Shown piece by piece: positions 37,601 through 50,300 of a stretch of 64,000 nucleotides of DNA. The notes below the pieces were generated by a model. That model searched no databases. It was not told the DNA's origin and saw nothing but the letters and a program-made list of their open reading frames with translations. The stretch lies in the NCBI GenBank assembly GCA_036872755.1, contig JAVHNS010000008.1, forward strand, positions 2,294,001 through 2,358,000, in the 5' to 3' direction. Positions within the stretch are counted from its first letter, which is position 1. Each line of letters begins with the position of its first letter. The position numbers and the translations under genes are program-made. The stretch comes from Orbilia blumenaviensis (lineage: Eukaryota; Ascomycota; Orbiliomycetes; Orbiliales; Orbiliaceae).

Positions 37601-39904
37601 TTATATAAAACTTTATATAATAATTTTTTATTATCTAAATTTTATAATAAAAATTTCTTTTTTAAATAAATAATTATAATTATAATTTTTTTTTAAAAAA
37701 TATTAATAAATTTATTTTATATAATAATATTATAATTATAAAAATTAATATATTTATTTATTTTTTAATTATACTATTAAAATCTTAATATTATAATAAA
37801 AAATATTTAGGTTTTATTTTATATTATAATAAAAATTTTAAAAACTTTTAATTATTATATTTTTCTATTTTATTATTTAAATAAAAATTAAGAATTTTAT
37901 ATAATTTTTTGTGTTAGTTTTTTTTTTTATTTTAGTAATAAATAGTTTAAAGTTATCATAAATATTAATTTTATAAATTATTATTTATATTTTTATTTAT
38001 TTAATATGATTATTTATAAAAATAATAAAATATTTTTTATTTTTTTTAATTAAAAATAATTTATCTAATAAATTATTATAAATTTTTTTTTAAAATGTTT
38101 TATATTTGAATTAAATATTATTATACTTAAAAATTCTTTTTTTTTTAATTTGTATATAAATTTAATAAATTAATAAATCTTTTTTTAAAAACCAACCTAG
38201 TTTTTTAACCTTTTTATTAATTTTTATTAAGTATAATATGAAATATAACCAAATTTGTTATACTTATAAAAAATTTGATATTTTTATTTAATTTTATTTT
38301 AATTTCCAATTCAAAATTATTTTTTTTATTAAATATTAAATTTAAATTAAAAATATTAATTAATATTATTATTAAATTAATATTAATAAATATTATTAAA
38401 TTATTGATTTTTTGATTAAAAATATAGGTTTTTAAATTAATTTTTATTTTATAATTATATTTAATAAAAATATGAATGAATAATAATTTCTTAAAATTTT
38501 AGAAATTTAATAATTTAATAATTTAAAATTTAATTAAATATTAGTTATATTTATTTTAAAAGTATAAATAAATTATTTATTAATTATTTTAATTTTAATA
38601 AATTTAAATAATTATTTATATTTTTTTAAATTTAGTTTAATTAGTATATAAATATTAAAAATATTAAAATCAATAATTTATTAATTATTTATTATAAAAA
38701 AATTTTTAAATATTATAATTATTATATTTATTTTAAATTTTGTATAAATTTGGAAATTAACTTTAAATATTATTTTTTTATTAAATAAAAGTTTAATTTA
38801 ATTTATAATAAAATTTTTTTTTAATTTTTTTAATTTATTATTTATAATCATATTTGTTTTTTATTAATTATTAATTTTTTTTTTTATTTTTTTTTTTTAT
38901 TATTAATTTTTTAATAAAATAATTTTTAATTTAATAATTAAATTAATTATAATAATAATAATTAATATTATTATTAATTTTATTTTAATTATTATAATTA
39001 TAATTATAATTGTTTTTATTATTATTTTTTTTATTGTTTTAATAAATTTTTTTTTTTTTATAATTATTATAATTTTTATTATTATTTTAATTTTTTTTTT
39101 CTTATTTTTCTTATTTTTTTTATATTTTTATAAAATTTTTTAATTTTTATTATTTATTTAATTTATTTAAGTTATATTATTTTATTTTTAATTCAAAATA
39201 TATTTATTTTATAAATAATATTAAATAATTTAATTTAAAAAATTTTAAATTTTTTCAATTATTTTATATATTTCTTTTTTAAAAACAATTCCATTCTATA
39301 AAAACTAATATAAAAATTAAAAACAATTATTAAATTTTTAATTAAAATAAAAACTTTTATTAAATTTTTTTACAAAATAAATATAATTATTAATTTAATA
39401 TAAATTTATTAAAAAATATTGTTTATATAATAAATTAAAATAATATAAACCTCTTTTTTTTATTTTTTTTAATTAACATATTTTAAATTTAATTAAATAT
39501 TAAAATAATTTTAATTAAAATTTTATTTCCTTATAATAATTTTAATAAATATTTTATTAATTATATATAAAATAAATTTAAATTTATTAATTAAAAATTA
39601 TTATTAATTTTTTTTTTTTAAATTAACTAACTCTATTTAAGTAATCTTAAACTAAAAATTTATTTTTTAAATCTATTTCTAGAAATTCTAATTTAATAAT
39701 AATAACTTTTATCTAAACTAACTTTTAAATTTTTTTTATTTTAATTAATTTTAAATCAATATTATAAAAATTATTAAATAATTTAATATAATTTATAAAT
39801 TTAAAAAATTAATTTTTTTAATTATAATAATTATTATTATTAAAACATATATATAACAAATAAATATTTTTTAAAATTATTAAAATTAAATATTTTAATT
39901 AATT
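34671..39904 (-). pseudogene. minus-strand copia-1 interior (continuation beyond gypsy copy 2)
   Basis: Continues the copia-1 sequence interrupted at 27571. 34671-34850 aligns with 23680-23860, and further right it runs back through RNase H, RT and the leader. Both strands are heavily mutated and no frame is readable over more than a few codons. Confidence 0.65.
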
Positions 39905-40131
39905 TAAAATTAAATAAAATATATTAGATAAAATTTATTAAATTGAATAATATTTTTAATTAAAATTTATATATATAAATAAATTATATATAAAATAATT
40001 TACAAACTAATTATATAAAAACTAATTTAAACATATAAAAGATCAGAACCATTTTAACTAAAAAACTATATAAGAAATTAAAAAGATCATATACAAAGTA
40101 GCTTACCTATTCTGAACGTAGTATTCTAACA
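39905..40131 (-). repeat. copia-1 5' LTR remnant (minus strand)
   Basis: Ends CTTACCTATTCTGAACGTAG+TATTCTAACA, the reverse of the LTR start. The inner ~20 bp and the primer site are deleted. The outer ~110 bases keep moderate G+C. Confidence 0.75.
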
Positions 40132-43100
40132 AATTTAAAATAGAATAGAATTTTATAATAAAAAATTTTTAATTAAACAAAAATAATATTTTTTAGAAAA
40201 ATCAGTTTAATTAAATTAATGAATTAAAATAATTATTATTTAATTAATAATTTTTATAAATTACGAGATAGTAAAGTTTTTTAATTTTTAAAAAAAATGT
40301 AAATTTAAATTTAAAAGTATATTATAAAAATAATATTATATTAATATTTTTATTATTAAATTTTAATTAAAATGTATTATTTAATTAGATATATTAAGAT
40401 TAATAATTATTAACATTATATTAAAATTTATTATTAAAAAAATTATATTAAAATTAAATATTTATAATGTTATATTAAGAATAATATTAAAATTTTATAA
40501 TTAAAAATCATTTATAATTTATAAAATTGTTTAATTTTTTAAATAAAATTACAATAAATATTTAATTAAAAGTTAATTTTTAAATTGTATTGAAATATTA
40601 GTTGTTATATAAAAAATGTAATTTATATAATATTTATATTTTTTTTTGTATTATTTAATAATATTAAATTAATTAAATTAAAAATTTAGTTAATTAATAA
40701 AAAAGATAGAAAAAGAAATAGAATTGTTAGACTAAATAATTTAATTAAAAATTTAATAATAATTAATTATTTAATTATTAAAATAATAGTTGGAATAGGT
40801 AAAGAATACTTAACACTAATTATTATTAATAAAAACAATTAATAATAAAAAGAATATTAATAAAATATTTAGATAGATTTTAAGTTATATAAATAAAAAT
40901 ATATTATTAAATTTATTAATTTAAATTAAAATCTTATTTTTTGTTTTTTTAGAAAAAAATTAAATAATAATTATATTTTATTTATTATTAAATATATTAA
41001 AAAATATACAATTATTTATAAATAATTTAAAAAATTTTGATTTTTTAAAGTAATTTAAAATAGTTAAATTATTAATATTATAAAAATATAAATATTTATT
41101 ATATTTTAAAATGAAATTATTTTTGATTAAAAATTATAAAAAAATTATAAATTTTATTAAAAAAAAAATTATTAAGATAAAATTATTTGAAAAAAAATTA
41201 GATTTATATAAAATTAATAATTTTTTCAAATTAACAAAATTATTATTTAAATATAAAATTCTTACATTAAAATAAATATTTAAAATAAAAATTTAAAATA
41301 CTTTAATTTCATATAAAATTAGATTAATGATGTATAAAAATTTTTAATTTAATATTCATTTAAGTATATATATTCTTATAATTCAATTAATAATTTTTAA
41401 ATTATTTTTAATATCAATTATTTTTAAAAATTAAAATTATAAATATTAAAATTATATTTTTAATTTTATACTTCTAAAAAAATATATATATTATTAAAAA
41501 AATATTATAAAAAAATATTTGAGAAATTTAAAAATTTAATTTTATATTTTAAATATATATCATACAATTTATACTAAATATTGAAAATTTAAAATATAAA
41601 TATTAATACTTTTTTTCAAAAATTTGATTTTATATTATGTAAAAATAATCAAAATTTATATATTAATTAAAATAATAATATTATAATTTTTTTATATAAA
41701 TAATTTATTTATAAATATTATATTAATTTTAATAATTAAAATTAAAAAAATATTTAAAATTAAATATAAGATAATTAATATTACAAAAATTAAAACTTTT
41801 TTAAAAAATTTTATTAAAAGAAATAAAAAAAATAATAATAATTTTTTTTAAATAAATATTTATTGAAATTATTTTTATTTACTATAATATAAATTAATAT
41901 AATGTTATAAAAATTTTATTATTAAAGATAATATATTATTAATAAGTAATAAAATCTATTAATATTAATAATTAAATAGATAATTCATATATTTAATGAT
42001 TTATATAGAATTTAATTTAATTTATATAATAAGATAATTAATTAAATATAGTTTAAAGTTAATAATAGTATATATTAAAATAATATACAAAATATTAAAG
42101 TATTTTAATAGTATAAGGATTTTAAAATTTATATTAAAAAATATAGAAAGTAAATAATAAGAATTATTAAAAAAATATTTAAATTTTAATTTAGCTAATA
42201 ATATAGATAACAGGAAATTAATTAAAAATTATTCATAATTTTATAATTAAAATTTAATAATTTAAAAATTTCAAAAATAAATTATTTATACTATTATTAT
42301 TTTATTTTAATCATATAATTATTTAATAATTTATACCTAATTTTAAATGATATAATTAAATAAAATATATAAATATTAAATATTATATAATTAAAAATTT
42401 TTATATAAAAAAAATTTTCAATATTAAAAGAGTTATATTTATTAATAATTTAGTTAACTTCTTAATTAAGTTTTTAATAAAGATTAAATATTAAAAATAT
42501 TTAATTATAAGAAACTTATACTTATCATAGTTTATATATATATTTTTTTTAAAACAAATATTTTTTATTTATAAAAATAATTTTATAATTTAATTAAAAT
42601 TTTTTAATAAAGTATGATATTTTTTTAATAATATAATTATTCATAATAATTTAATTATATTATATATATAAATAATCTTATTATTTTATATATTTAATTT
42701 TTTTTATTTATATTTTAATCATAATTTATATATTTAATTTAAAATAATTTAATATAGATTTTAATTGTTTATAATTTTATATTAAATTATATATTTTTAT
42801 CTATATTTTATAATTTAAAATATTATTTGAAATATGAAATATAATATATTTATTAAATTTATTACTTATGTTTTATTAATATAATAAACAAATATAATTA
42901 TAATTATATAAATAAAAAAAACTATTTAAAGAAAGTTATAATAATAATTATAAAATTTAATAAAAATATTAAAACATTGTATTTAAACTAATTAGATAAG
43001 CCATTTTATATATAATTTTTTTAATTTTTTATATAATTTTTTAATTAAAATAGTTTTAATTTTTTATATGTTTAAATTATTTTTATATAATTAGTTTATA

Positions 43101-43208
43101 GATTATTTTATATGTAATTTATTTATATATATAAATCTTAATTAAAAATATTATTGAATCTAGCAGACTTTATTTAATATACTTTATTTAATTTCATCAA
43201 TTCTGACA
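40132..43208 (+). mobile_element. copia-1, 3' half, plus strand
   Basis: Aligns with about 17490-20735 of the complete copy and ends in a 3' LTR (42967-43208, ending CAATTCTGACA). RNase H block near 42173-42240: NFNLANNIDNRKLIKNY, in which DNRK is less mutated than at 19578. Its 5' end is cut by the minus-strand LTR at 40131, so two copia-1 copies meet head to head. Confidence 0.78.
42967..43208 (+). repeat. copia-1 3' LTR
   Basis: Starts TATTAAAACATTGTATTTAA (mutated TGTCAG...) and ends TCAATTCTGACA. About 242 bp. Confidence 0.82.
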
Positions 43209-43345
43209 AAGATAATATTAATTTATATTTTTATAATTTTATAATTTTTTTAAAAAAATATAAAAAAAATTATAAATAATGAAAAGTTTTATTAGATTTA
43301 TTAAATTTTTAAGTTTTAATTTTAATAATTTCATACTTATATATA
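43209..43345. other. A+T-rich spacer, nothing recognised
   Basis: Follows the copia-1 LTR. The first five bases (AAGAT) would be the target duplication, but no partner was found. Confidence 0.4.
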
Positions 43346-43560
43346 TTTTATGGGAATTGTTCCGGGGTCCCCATTATCGGATCCCTCGACACCAAAAATT
43401 CATAAATTAGGTGTAGGTATTATATAATCCATAGGTATCATTTTTATCACCATTTTCACCACCTTCACCATCTTCACCACCTTTACTATTTTTACTACCT
43501 TTATTATTTTCATTATTTTTACTACTTTTACTACTTTTATGCGTTATTAAACTATATTAT
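43346..43560. other. GC islet with CCGGGGTCCCC, then CACC/TTC-rich stretch
   Basis: An abrupt G+C-rich stretch, GGGAATTGTTCCGGGGTCCC then CATTATCGGATCCCTCGAC, followed by a C-only (G-free) stretch of ACC/TTC repeats to about 43540. The islet resembles the one at 58692-58760 (GGGAATTG and CCGGGG shared). It looks like the terminus of an unidentified mobile element. Confidence 0.4.
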
Positions 43561-43699
43561 TATTTAAAATTCCTATTTTATCAAATTTCAAAACTAATAA
43601 AGTTCTCCTTACTCATCATTATTACTAAACTTTCAACTATAATTATAAAATTATAATTAATTTTAAAAATAATTAAAAAAAAATTATATTAATATTAAA

Positions 43700-44514
43700 T
43701 ACAATAAATTTAAAAATTTTACTAAATCAAATAGATTAAAAGAATGATAATTTTAAAAAATTCTTAAATTATATTATATTTTTAATAAATATTATAATTA
43801 TTTTTTTTATTTCTAAATTAAATATTATAAGTTATAAAAAAATTGTTAATTACAATATAATAATTAATATTATAACTAATATAATAACTAATATAATAAT
43901 TAATATAATAATTAATATAATTTTATAAACTAATTTTACTATAACTTTTGTATATATCACATAACAATTTGTTATTTTATTTTTATTTTAATTTAATTTA
44001 ATTTTAAAAAATTTATAATATTATTTTTATATGTGTGATTACGTAACCATTTTACATGCAAAAATTAAATTAAATTAAATTAAAATTAATTAAAAAATAA
44101 TTAAAAATATAGTTTTAATGTTGAAAGTAGTTATATGATCACAGTTTCATTAAAAGTGACTCCATTAAAAAAAATAAAAAAAATATAAAAATAATAATTA
44201 TAGAGTTGTTTACTTATAGGAAATTAGATAATAGAATAAAAAAGAGTATATTAAATTTTTAGATATATAAAGGCAAAAAAACAAAAATAGTGAAGACTTT
44301 TATCAAAATTAATTTTTAGATTTTATTAGCAACTTTTTACCAAAACCTCAAAATAATACCAAGATTTTAAAAATTTTATACAAATTTATAGAACAAAATT
44401 AAAAAAAAATAATTTTAAAATCAACCAAAAACAACACATTTTTTTACAGGTCTAAACAGGATCACCCCTCACACTGGTTCAACTTTAACCCTCCTGCATA
44501 AATGCAGTCAGGCA
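43700..44514 (-). mobile_element. Helitron-like element E, 5' half only
   Basis: The right edge (reverse 5' terminus) reads GGTTCAACTTTAACCCTCCT, then GCATAAATGCAGTCAGGCA, next to T. It contains hairpin modules near 43945-43985 and 44028-44065. The hairpin+CTAG 3' terminus was not found to the left, so the element is truncated and its left limit is approximate. The right edge is inside a copia-1 LTR. Confidence 0.6.
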
Positions 44515-44821
44515 TAATTTTAACTTTTTATATATCTAAACCATTTTTTATATAATTAACTTATATACTACTAAATTTAATAAAATTTATTTAATATATT
44601 TTATTTGATTTTATTAATTTTAATAAATTATAAATTTGATATAATTATATATTTATATTAATACAACTATAAATTAATTAATATTTATAAAATAGAAAAT
44701 TTATTAAATATTAATTAATTTATTTTTATTATTTAATTATTATTTATTTTTAAATTAAATTCAAATATTTAATTTTGATAATATTAAAAAGTATTTTTTT
44801 ATTATTATAAATATAAATATA
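44515..44821 (+). mobile_element. copia-1 LTR (3' two-thirds) and leader
   Basis: LTR part to 44625, then the primer-site region AATTATAAATTTGATAT (mutated GGTTATGAGCCCGACAT) and leader matching 9481-9648. This copy continues, with interruptions, at 45796, 47560, 54832 and 56113. Confidence 0.75.
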
Positions 44822-45793
44822 CATCAGGAAAAAAACACAGTTCCATCACGCTCCATCCTGCCCATCTTAAGGTATTTAAGGTATTTTGGAGTTTAAGGAA
44901 TATTGCTTTCTAGATGAAGGTTGTTTTGTAGGATGGAGACTGCTCTGTAGGATGGAGGTTGCTCTGTAGGATGGAAGTCTTGGCAATTTTTTTTTTGCAA
45001 TAGTTTTTGATTTTAACATTAAATTTAAAAAAAAAATTTATTTTTGAACACGCTAATTAATGCAATTATTATTTAAATTTGTTAATTTTAATATACAGCG
45101 GAAAATCTATAATATATATTATTATTTTTATTATTTTTATTTTAATGTTGAATTAATAATAAAAATAATAAAAATAATAAAAATAATAAAAATAATAAAA
45201 ATAATAAAAATAATAAAAATAATAAAAATAATAAAAATAATAAAAATAATAAAAATAATAAAAATAATAAAAATAATAAAAATAATAAAAATAATAAAAA
45301 TAATAAAAATAATAAAAAAAATAAAAAAAATATATATTTAAAAAAAAAAAAAAAAAAAGCCTAAGTTATTTTTCTATTTAATCTTTTTTTTTTTTTTTTT
45401 TTTTTATTAAAAAAAAAATATTTTTTTTTCCAAGTTGTTTTTTATATGGCAATTTTTTTTTTTTTTTTTTTTTTTTAATTATTTTTTTTTTGTGGTGGTG
45501 GTGGAAGTGAAGACAAAAGGATTGAGTTTTATATTAAAAAACAAAACGAAAAGAAAATATTTATACTTTTGTTTTTTGTTTACATTTTTCTGCCGTTTTT
45601 AAAAATTAAAATAACAAACAATAACAAACAAAAAATCAACACAATTGCAACACAACAACACAAAGAATAGAAAAAATTTTTCATATAGTATTTGTCGTGC
45701 GATGGGCCACGATGGGCCGCGATGGGCCGCAATAGAGCGCGATGGAGAGCCCTCCATCAGATGGTATTAAGGACATGTGTTTTTTTCCTGATG
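44822..45793. mobile_element. TIR DNA transposon, 972 bp, TA target duplication
   Basis: Perfect TIRs CATCAGGAAAAAAACACA, flanked by TA (44820-44821, 45794-45795). The related copia-1 copy at 9640-9660 shows the empty site (AAGTATAATATCT), which supports a TA duplication rather than AATAT. Left subterminal: three repeats of a CTCTGTAGGATGGAGGTT type (44920-44975). Right subterminal: GATGGGCC-type repeats (45701-45745). The interior holds a 9-bp satellite and long T tracts. No transposase. Many CA and CG dinucleotides survive, so it was little RIP-mutated. Confidence 0.72.
45154..45317. repeat. 9-bp satellite (AATAATAAA)n
   Basis: About 18 near-perfect copies of AATAATAAA within the 972-bp TIR element. 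The Ile-Ile-Lys ORF across it is a product of the 9-bp period. T-rich tracts follow at 45380-45475. Confidence 0.92.
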
Positions 45794-45795
45794 TA

Positions 45796-45822
45796 ATATT
45801 TATATATGTTTTCATAATAATA
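45796..45822 (+). mobile_element. copia-1 leader remnant between two insertions
   Basis: AATATTTATATATGTTTTCA+TAATAATA matches copia-1 around 9657-9685, joining the TIR element to Helitron-like element B. Confidence 0.6.
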
Positions 45823-47559
45823 CTAGGAGGCTGCTGCGCAGCACTCAAACCCGACTGCCACATCTTAATCATATATAGATAATAATTTCTATAATAAATC
45901 TTTTATAATAAAATAAAAATTAATTTGTATTAGATTAATATATATTATTATTATTATAAGATTATTATATGATAATTTCAAAGTAGAAATATTTAAAAGA
46001 CAATAATTGACTAAATTCCTATTAATTTTATAAATTTGCAATTAGAATTATTATTTAATAACTTTATTAATAATTATAATTTTATTTTTGTAATTATAAT
46101 AATTAAAGAATTATAAAATATTTATTATATAATTATTATATTATTAATATTATATAATTATTATATTATTTTTATATTATATACTAAATTAAAACTTAAA
46201 CAAATTTAAATACAAAATCAAATTTTTAAATAAAAATAATCAAAATAATTAATTTAAATTAATAAAATTATAATTATTTAAATTTTTAGAATAACAAAAA
46301 TTATTAAATAATTATCTATAAAATTATTTAAAACTATTATAAAATATACTTTTGTAATAGATATTTATAAATTTATAAATTAATAAATATAAAAATATTA
46401 TTAATTTATTTATTCAATAATAAATAGAATTATAAATTTATATAGGTTAAATTAATTTTTTATGATAAAATTAATATTTATTAATTATTTGATATTTAAT
46501 TTTGTTTAAAAAATATATATATAACTATTATATTAATCAATATAATAATTAATATTAAAACTAACTTGAATATATATAACATTAAAATTAATATTTATAA
46601 TTAATATTAAAATTAATATATATAATTAATATTAAATTTAATCTATATAATCAATATTAAAATTAATATATATAACTAATTATTGATATAATAAATATAA
46701 TAATTAAGATTATATAATAACAATTAATGATTAAACAAATAGTTAAAGTAATTATGAAAAATATTTTAATTAATTTTTTTTTATTATATATTTAATGAAT
46801 TTGTATATATATAAAAGTAAAAATAAAAATAAAAATAAAAATGAATATATATATAAATGGTTTTGTGTTACATGATTATTTTACATACTAAAACTAAAGT
46901 TATATTAAAATAATTATAATAATTAAAATAAATTTAATAATAATTTTTGAATGTTCAATTTACATTTTGTACATGTCACGTAACTATTTTACATACAAAA
47001 ATTAAAAATTTAATTAAAATAATTAAAATAAATTAAAAATTAAAAATCATTTTGTTTTTAAAGTTAAATTTTATATATATTATATAATTATTTTGTAAAC
47101 AAAAACTAAATAAATTAAAATTATATATATATGTATATATAAAATTTAAATAAAAAATTGTTTTATGTTTATAATTTTCAATAAAAATAACTTAATAAAA
47201 AAAAAATAAAAAACATATTAAAAACATATTAAAAACATATTTATAAATCTATGTATTTAATCAAAATTGAATAAAAGATTAAAAAAAACTATATTAAATT
47301 TTTAAATTTTAAATTTAAATAAACAAAAATGGTAAAAACTTTTATCAGAATCAATTTTTTTAATAACTTTTTATTAAAATTTAAAAAAATAATACTAAAA
47401 TTATTAAAATTATAAAAATCTTATATAAATTTATATGAGAAAATTTAAATTTTTTTTTTTTTAAGTTTATTAAAAATAACATATTTTTTAGTAGATCTCA
47501 TATGGATCGCGCTTTGTGCTAATTCAACTCTAACCCTCCTGTAATACTGCAGTCGGGCA
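45823..47559 (-). mobile_element. Helitron-like non-autonomous element B, both termini intact
   Basis: 1737 bp. Left edge (reverse 3' end): CTAGGAGGCTGCTGCGCAGC then ACTCAAACCCGACTGCC. On the minus strand this is a 12-bp GC palindrome TGCTGCGCAGCA nine bases before a terminal CTAG, next to T. Right edge: reverse of TGCCCGACTGCAG... preceded by A on the minus strand. CCCGACTGC occurs inverted at both ends at unequal distances. Hairpin modules lie at 46860, 46971 and 47082. No Rep/helicase frame. Confidence 0.65.
46860..47120. repeat. three ~105-bp units with hairpin module (Helitron-like B)
   Basis: Units at about 46860, 46965 and 47072. The middle one is best kept: TTTTGTACATGTCACGTAAC, then TATTTTACATACAAAAATTA, with inverted arms around a CACGTA core. 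Homologous to 22510-22810. Confidence 0.65.
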
Positions 47560-47753
47560 TTATAATTAAAAGAATTAACTTTTTAAATTTGTAAATTATA
47601 TTAAATTATTTAGTAATTTTTATAATATTGATTTAAAATTAGTTGAAATAGAAAGAATTTAAAGATTAATTTATATTAAGGTTATTACTACTAAACTAGA
47701 ATGTATAAAAATAGATTTAATAATAAAAAATGGAGTTTTTGAAATTAAATTTT
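47560..47753 (+). mobile_element. copia-1 leader fragment
   Basis: Aligns with about 9690-9845 of the copia-1 copy at 9228. It continues the copy begun at 44515 and is interrupted by copia-2 at 47754. Confidence 0.7.
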
Positions 47754-47934
47754 TGTCAGATGTACAGAACAAAACAATGTCACACACAGAGAACAGTCTG
47801 TAGTCTACCTACAGCAAAACTTAGCCTATGCCAAACCCCCTATTCACTACCCAGCCAAATAAAAATTATTACTCTATAAACAATATAAAATATATATTTT
47901 ACATACAATATACTACTTATATATTATTTTAATA
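47754..47934 (+). repeat. copia-2 5' LTR
   Basis: Begins TGTCAGATGTACAGAACAAA. Its first ~130 bases are almost unmutated (CACACACAGAGAACAGTCTG, then CTACAGCAAAACTTAGCC). It ends TATTATTTTAATA and has a 7-bp deletion relative to the 3' LTR. Confidence 0.83.
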
Positions 47935-48195
47935 TATTATTAATATTAGATTTTTAAAAAAAAATTATTTAAATATTTGTAAATTATTTGAATAAAATAA
48001 TTATAATTTGTACATTATAAATTACTAATTTAATTTTTATTTAATATATTATTTATATTATTAAAATAGTAAAATAATTTAAATTAATTATTTATTTAAA
48101 AATATTTAAATTAACAAATAATGGGATAAATTATATTATGTAAAAATAAAAGATTAAAGATTGTTTTAAAATATATACTCAAAATAATTATTGAT

Positions 48196-48226
<31 letters not shown>

Positions 48227-49984
48227 ATATCTATTTAAAAAAATTCCAATAATTTAAATTATAAATAGGAATTTATAAATTAAATTATAATTAAACTAAA
48301 AAGTAAATAAATATTTATAGAATGATGAGATAATCAGCACTTTAAAACACGTTATTAATTTTTATAATTAAAAACAACACAAAATACAATACAAAAAAAG
48401 AAATTTAAATTACAAGAATATATTTTTTTTAAAACATTAAAAAAAATTTAATAATTTAATTTAAAATAATAAAATCATATATAAAAAAATTTATAAAATA
48501 ATATATATTTAAAATTATTAAGTATTTTATAAACAATATGGAAATATTATATAAAATAATAAAATACTTTAAAAAAAAATACCAATTATTTATTTATTTT
48601 ATACTTACCAACTTTTAAAATAAACTACAAAATTTTAAAATAAAATATAAAAAATTAATATATTATATAATTATTAATTATTTTAATAAAATAAAAAATT
48701 TAATAAATAAACATATTAATATAAATTTTTTATTATTATTCAAAAACAAAAATTTATTATATTTCACTTTTATAATATTTCAAAATATAAATAACAAAAA
48801 AATTTTATAATTTATTAATATATTTAAAATAATAAATATCAATAACAAAAAAAAATATACATATAATAATTATTATTAAATATTTAAAAATATTTTATTA
48901 TTAACAAAAAACAAATTAGATATTTTATATTTATATAAAAAAAATTAATAAGTAAATTATAATTAGTTATTTAATAATTTATTAATAATTTATATTAATT
49001 TATTAGTTATTTAATAATATATAAAATATAAATATTTTTTAATAGAAATTAAATTAAATATAATAAAGTAATTAATTAAGAAAAAATTAAAAAAAAATTT
49101 TAAATAGTAAAATAATTTAAAATCTAAATAATATACTTATTATAATAATAATATTTATAATATAAAAGATTGTAAAATATTTTAAATTAATAATAATTAA
49201 ATTTTTTTTATAAATAAAAAATTGAAATAGAATATAAAATAATAAATATAAATTAAAAAAATTAATAAGTATATATTAGGTGATATAAAGTGTATTATTA
49301 AAATTTATAAAATTATATAATATAATAATTTATAAAAATTAAAATATAATTTATAATATATTGATTTAGAAATTATAAAATAAATTAATTTTAAAAAATT
49401 TAAATTTTATAAATTATAATTTAATTTATTTAAATTAAAGAATATTATATTAATAAACAACTTTATAATATTAATTAAAAAATTAAAAATTATAATTATA
49501 AATATTTTGTTTGTATATTTAATAACAAAAAATATATTATATGTTTTAAAAATAAAAATTAATTTGATTTTTATAAATTAAATTATAAATAAAAATAAAT
49601 AAGTTATAATTTGTAAAAAAAAATATAAATTTTTTAGGAAAAATAGTAAATAAATTAAATTAACTTTTTAAAATATTAATTATAATTTATTAATTTTTTA
49701 AAAAATAAGAAATTAAATTGAGAATGTAGAATTTAATTTTATTATAATATTTATTATAATTATAATAATTAAAAAGTAAATGATTAAAAATGATTATAAT
49801 TTTTTTTTTTTTTATTTAATATTATAAATTAAATTATTTAAATTTTTAAGTTATTAAATAAATTATGAAAAATTAGAATTTTAAATTATAATTTATAAAT
49901 TTAATATATAAAATATATTTGATAATAAAAATAATTTAATTATATAATAAAGTATTTTTTATATAATAAATGATTAATATAATT

Positions 49985-50300
49985 GAATTTATATATATAG
50001 ATTTTAGTGAATTATAAAATATTTTGTTATTATATAAAAAGTTTATTGATATAGTTAATTTTATTAAGTAATTTTTATAATATATAATTTATTTTATTTA
50101 TAATTTTAACAAATATATTTAAATTAATTTTTAAAAGATAGAAAAAATTTTAGAATTTAATTTAAATTAATTATTATTAAATTAAAAAATTAATTTTTTA
50201 AAAAAAAAGTTTGTAAAATTAAATTAAATAATATAAAAAAATTTATAATATAATAAATATAAAAATATTGTATAACAAAGAGAATAGAAATAAAATTATT
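49985..50300 (+). pseudogene. copia-2 integrase-core-like remnant
   Basis: One frame with stops reads EFIYIDFSEL, then KKFIDIVNFIK, then LN, stop, KINF and later YNKYKNIV, stop, QRE. This resembles a retroviral-type integrase core: first Asp block (ELIHxDFxGP), second Asp block (DRGTEF-like, Asp now Asn) and the Q/KN-GxxER block. The last block fits only loosely. Both families of LTR element have such cores; position before RNase H favours copia. Confidence 0.5.

Larger units (their letters stand above)
27186..40131 (-). mobile_element. copia-1, minus strand, interrupted by gypsy copy 2
   Basis: 3' LTR (reverse) 27186-27429. The interior resumes at 34671 after the gypsy element and runs to about 39905. 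A 5' LTR remnant at about 39905-40131 ends GTATTCTAACA (reverse of TGTTAGAATAC). A deletion of ~150 bp removed the LTR/primer-site junction: leader sequence (equivalent to ~9595) directly abuts mid-LTR sequence. No matching 5-bp duplication is seen (TATTT left, AATTT right), so one end may be recombined. Confidence 0.72.

Noticed and set aside
45060..45341. 93-codon Ile-Ile-Lys ORF
   Set aside because: Translation of the AATAATAAA satellite in the 972-bp TIR element.
44822..45793. AATAT as a 5-bp target duplication of the 972-bp TIR element
   Set aside because: Removing one AATAT does not reproduce the empty site seen in the copia-1 copy at 9640-9660, whereas removing one TA does.
45681..45872. 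63-codon minus ORF across the right end of the 972-bp element
   Set aside because: Crosses a TIR, copia-1 sequence and a Helitron-like terminus; a chance frame over three unrelated segments.
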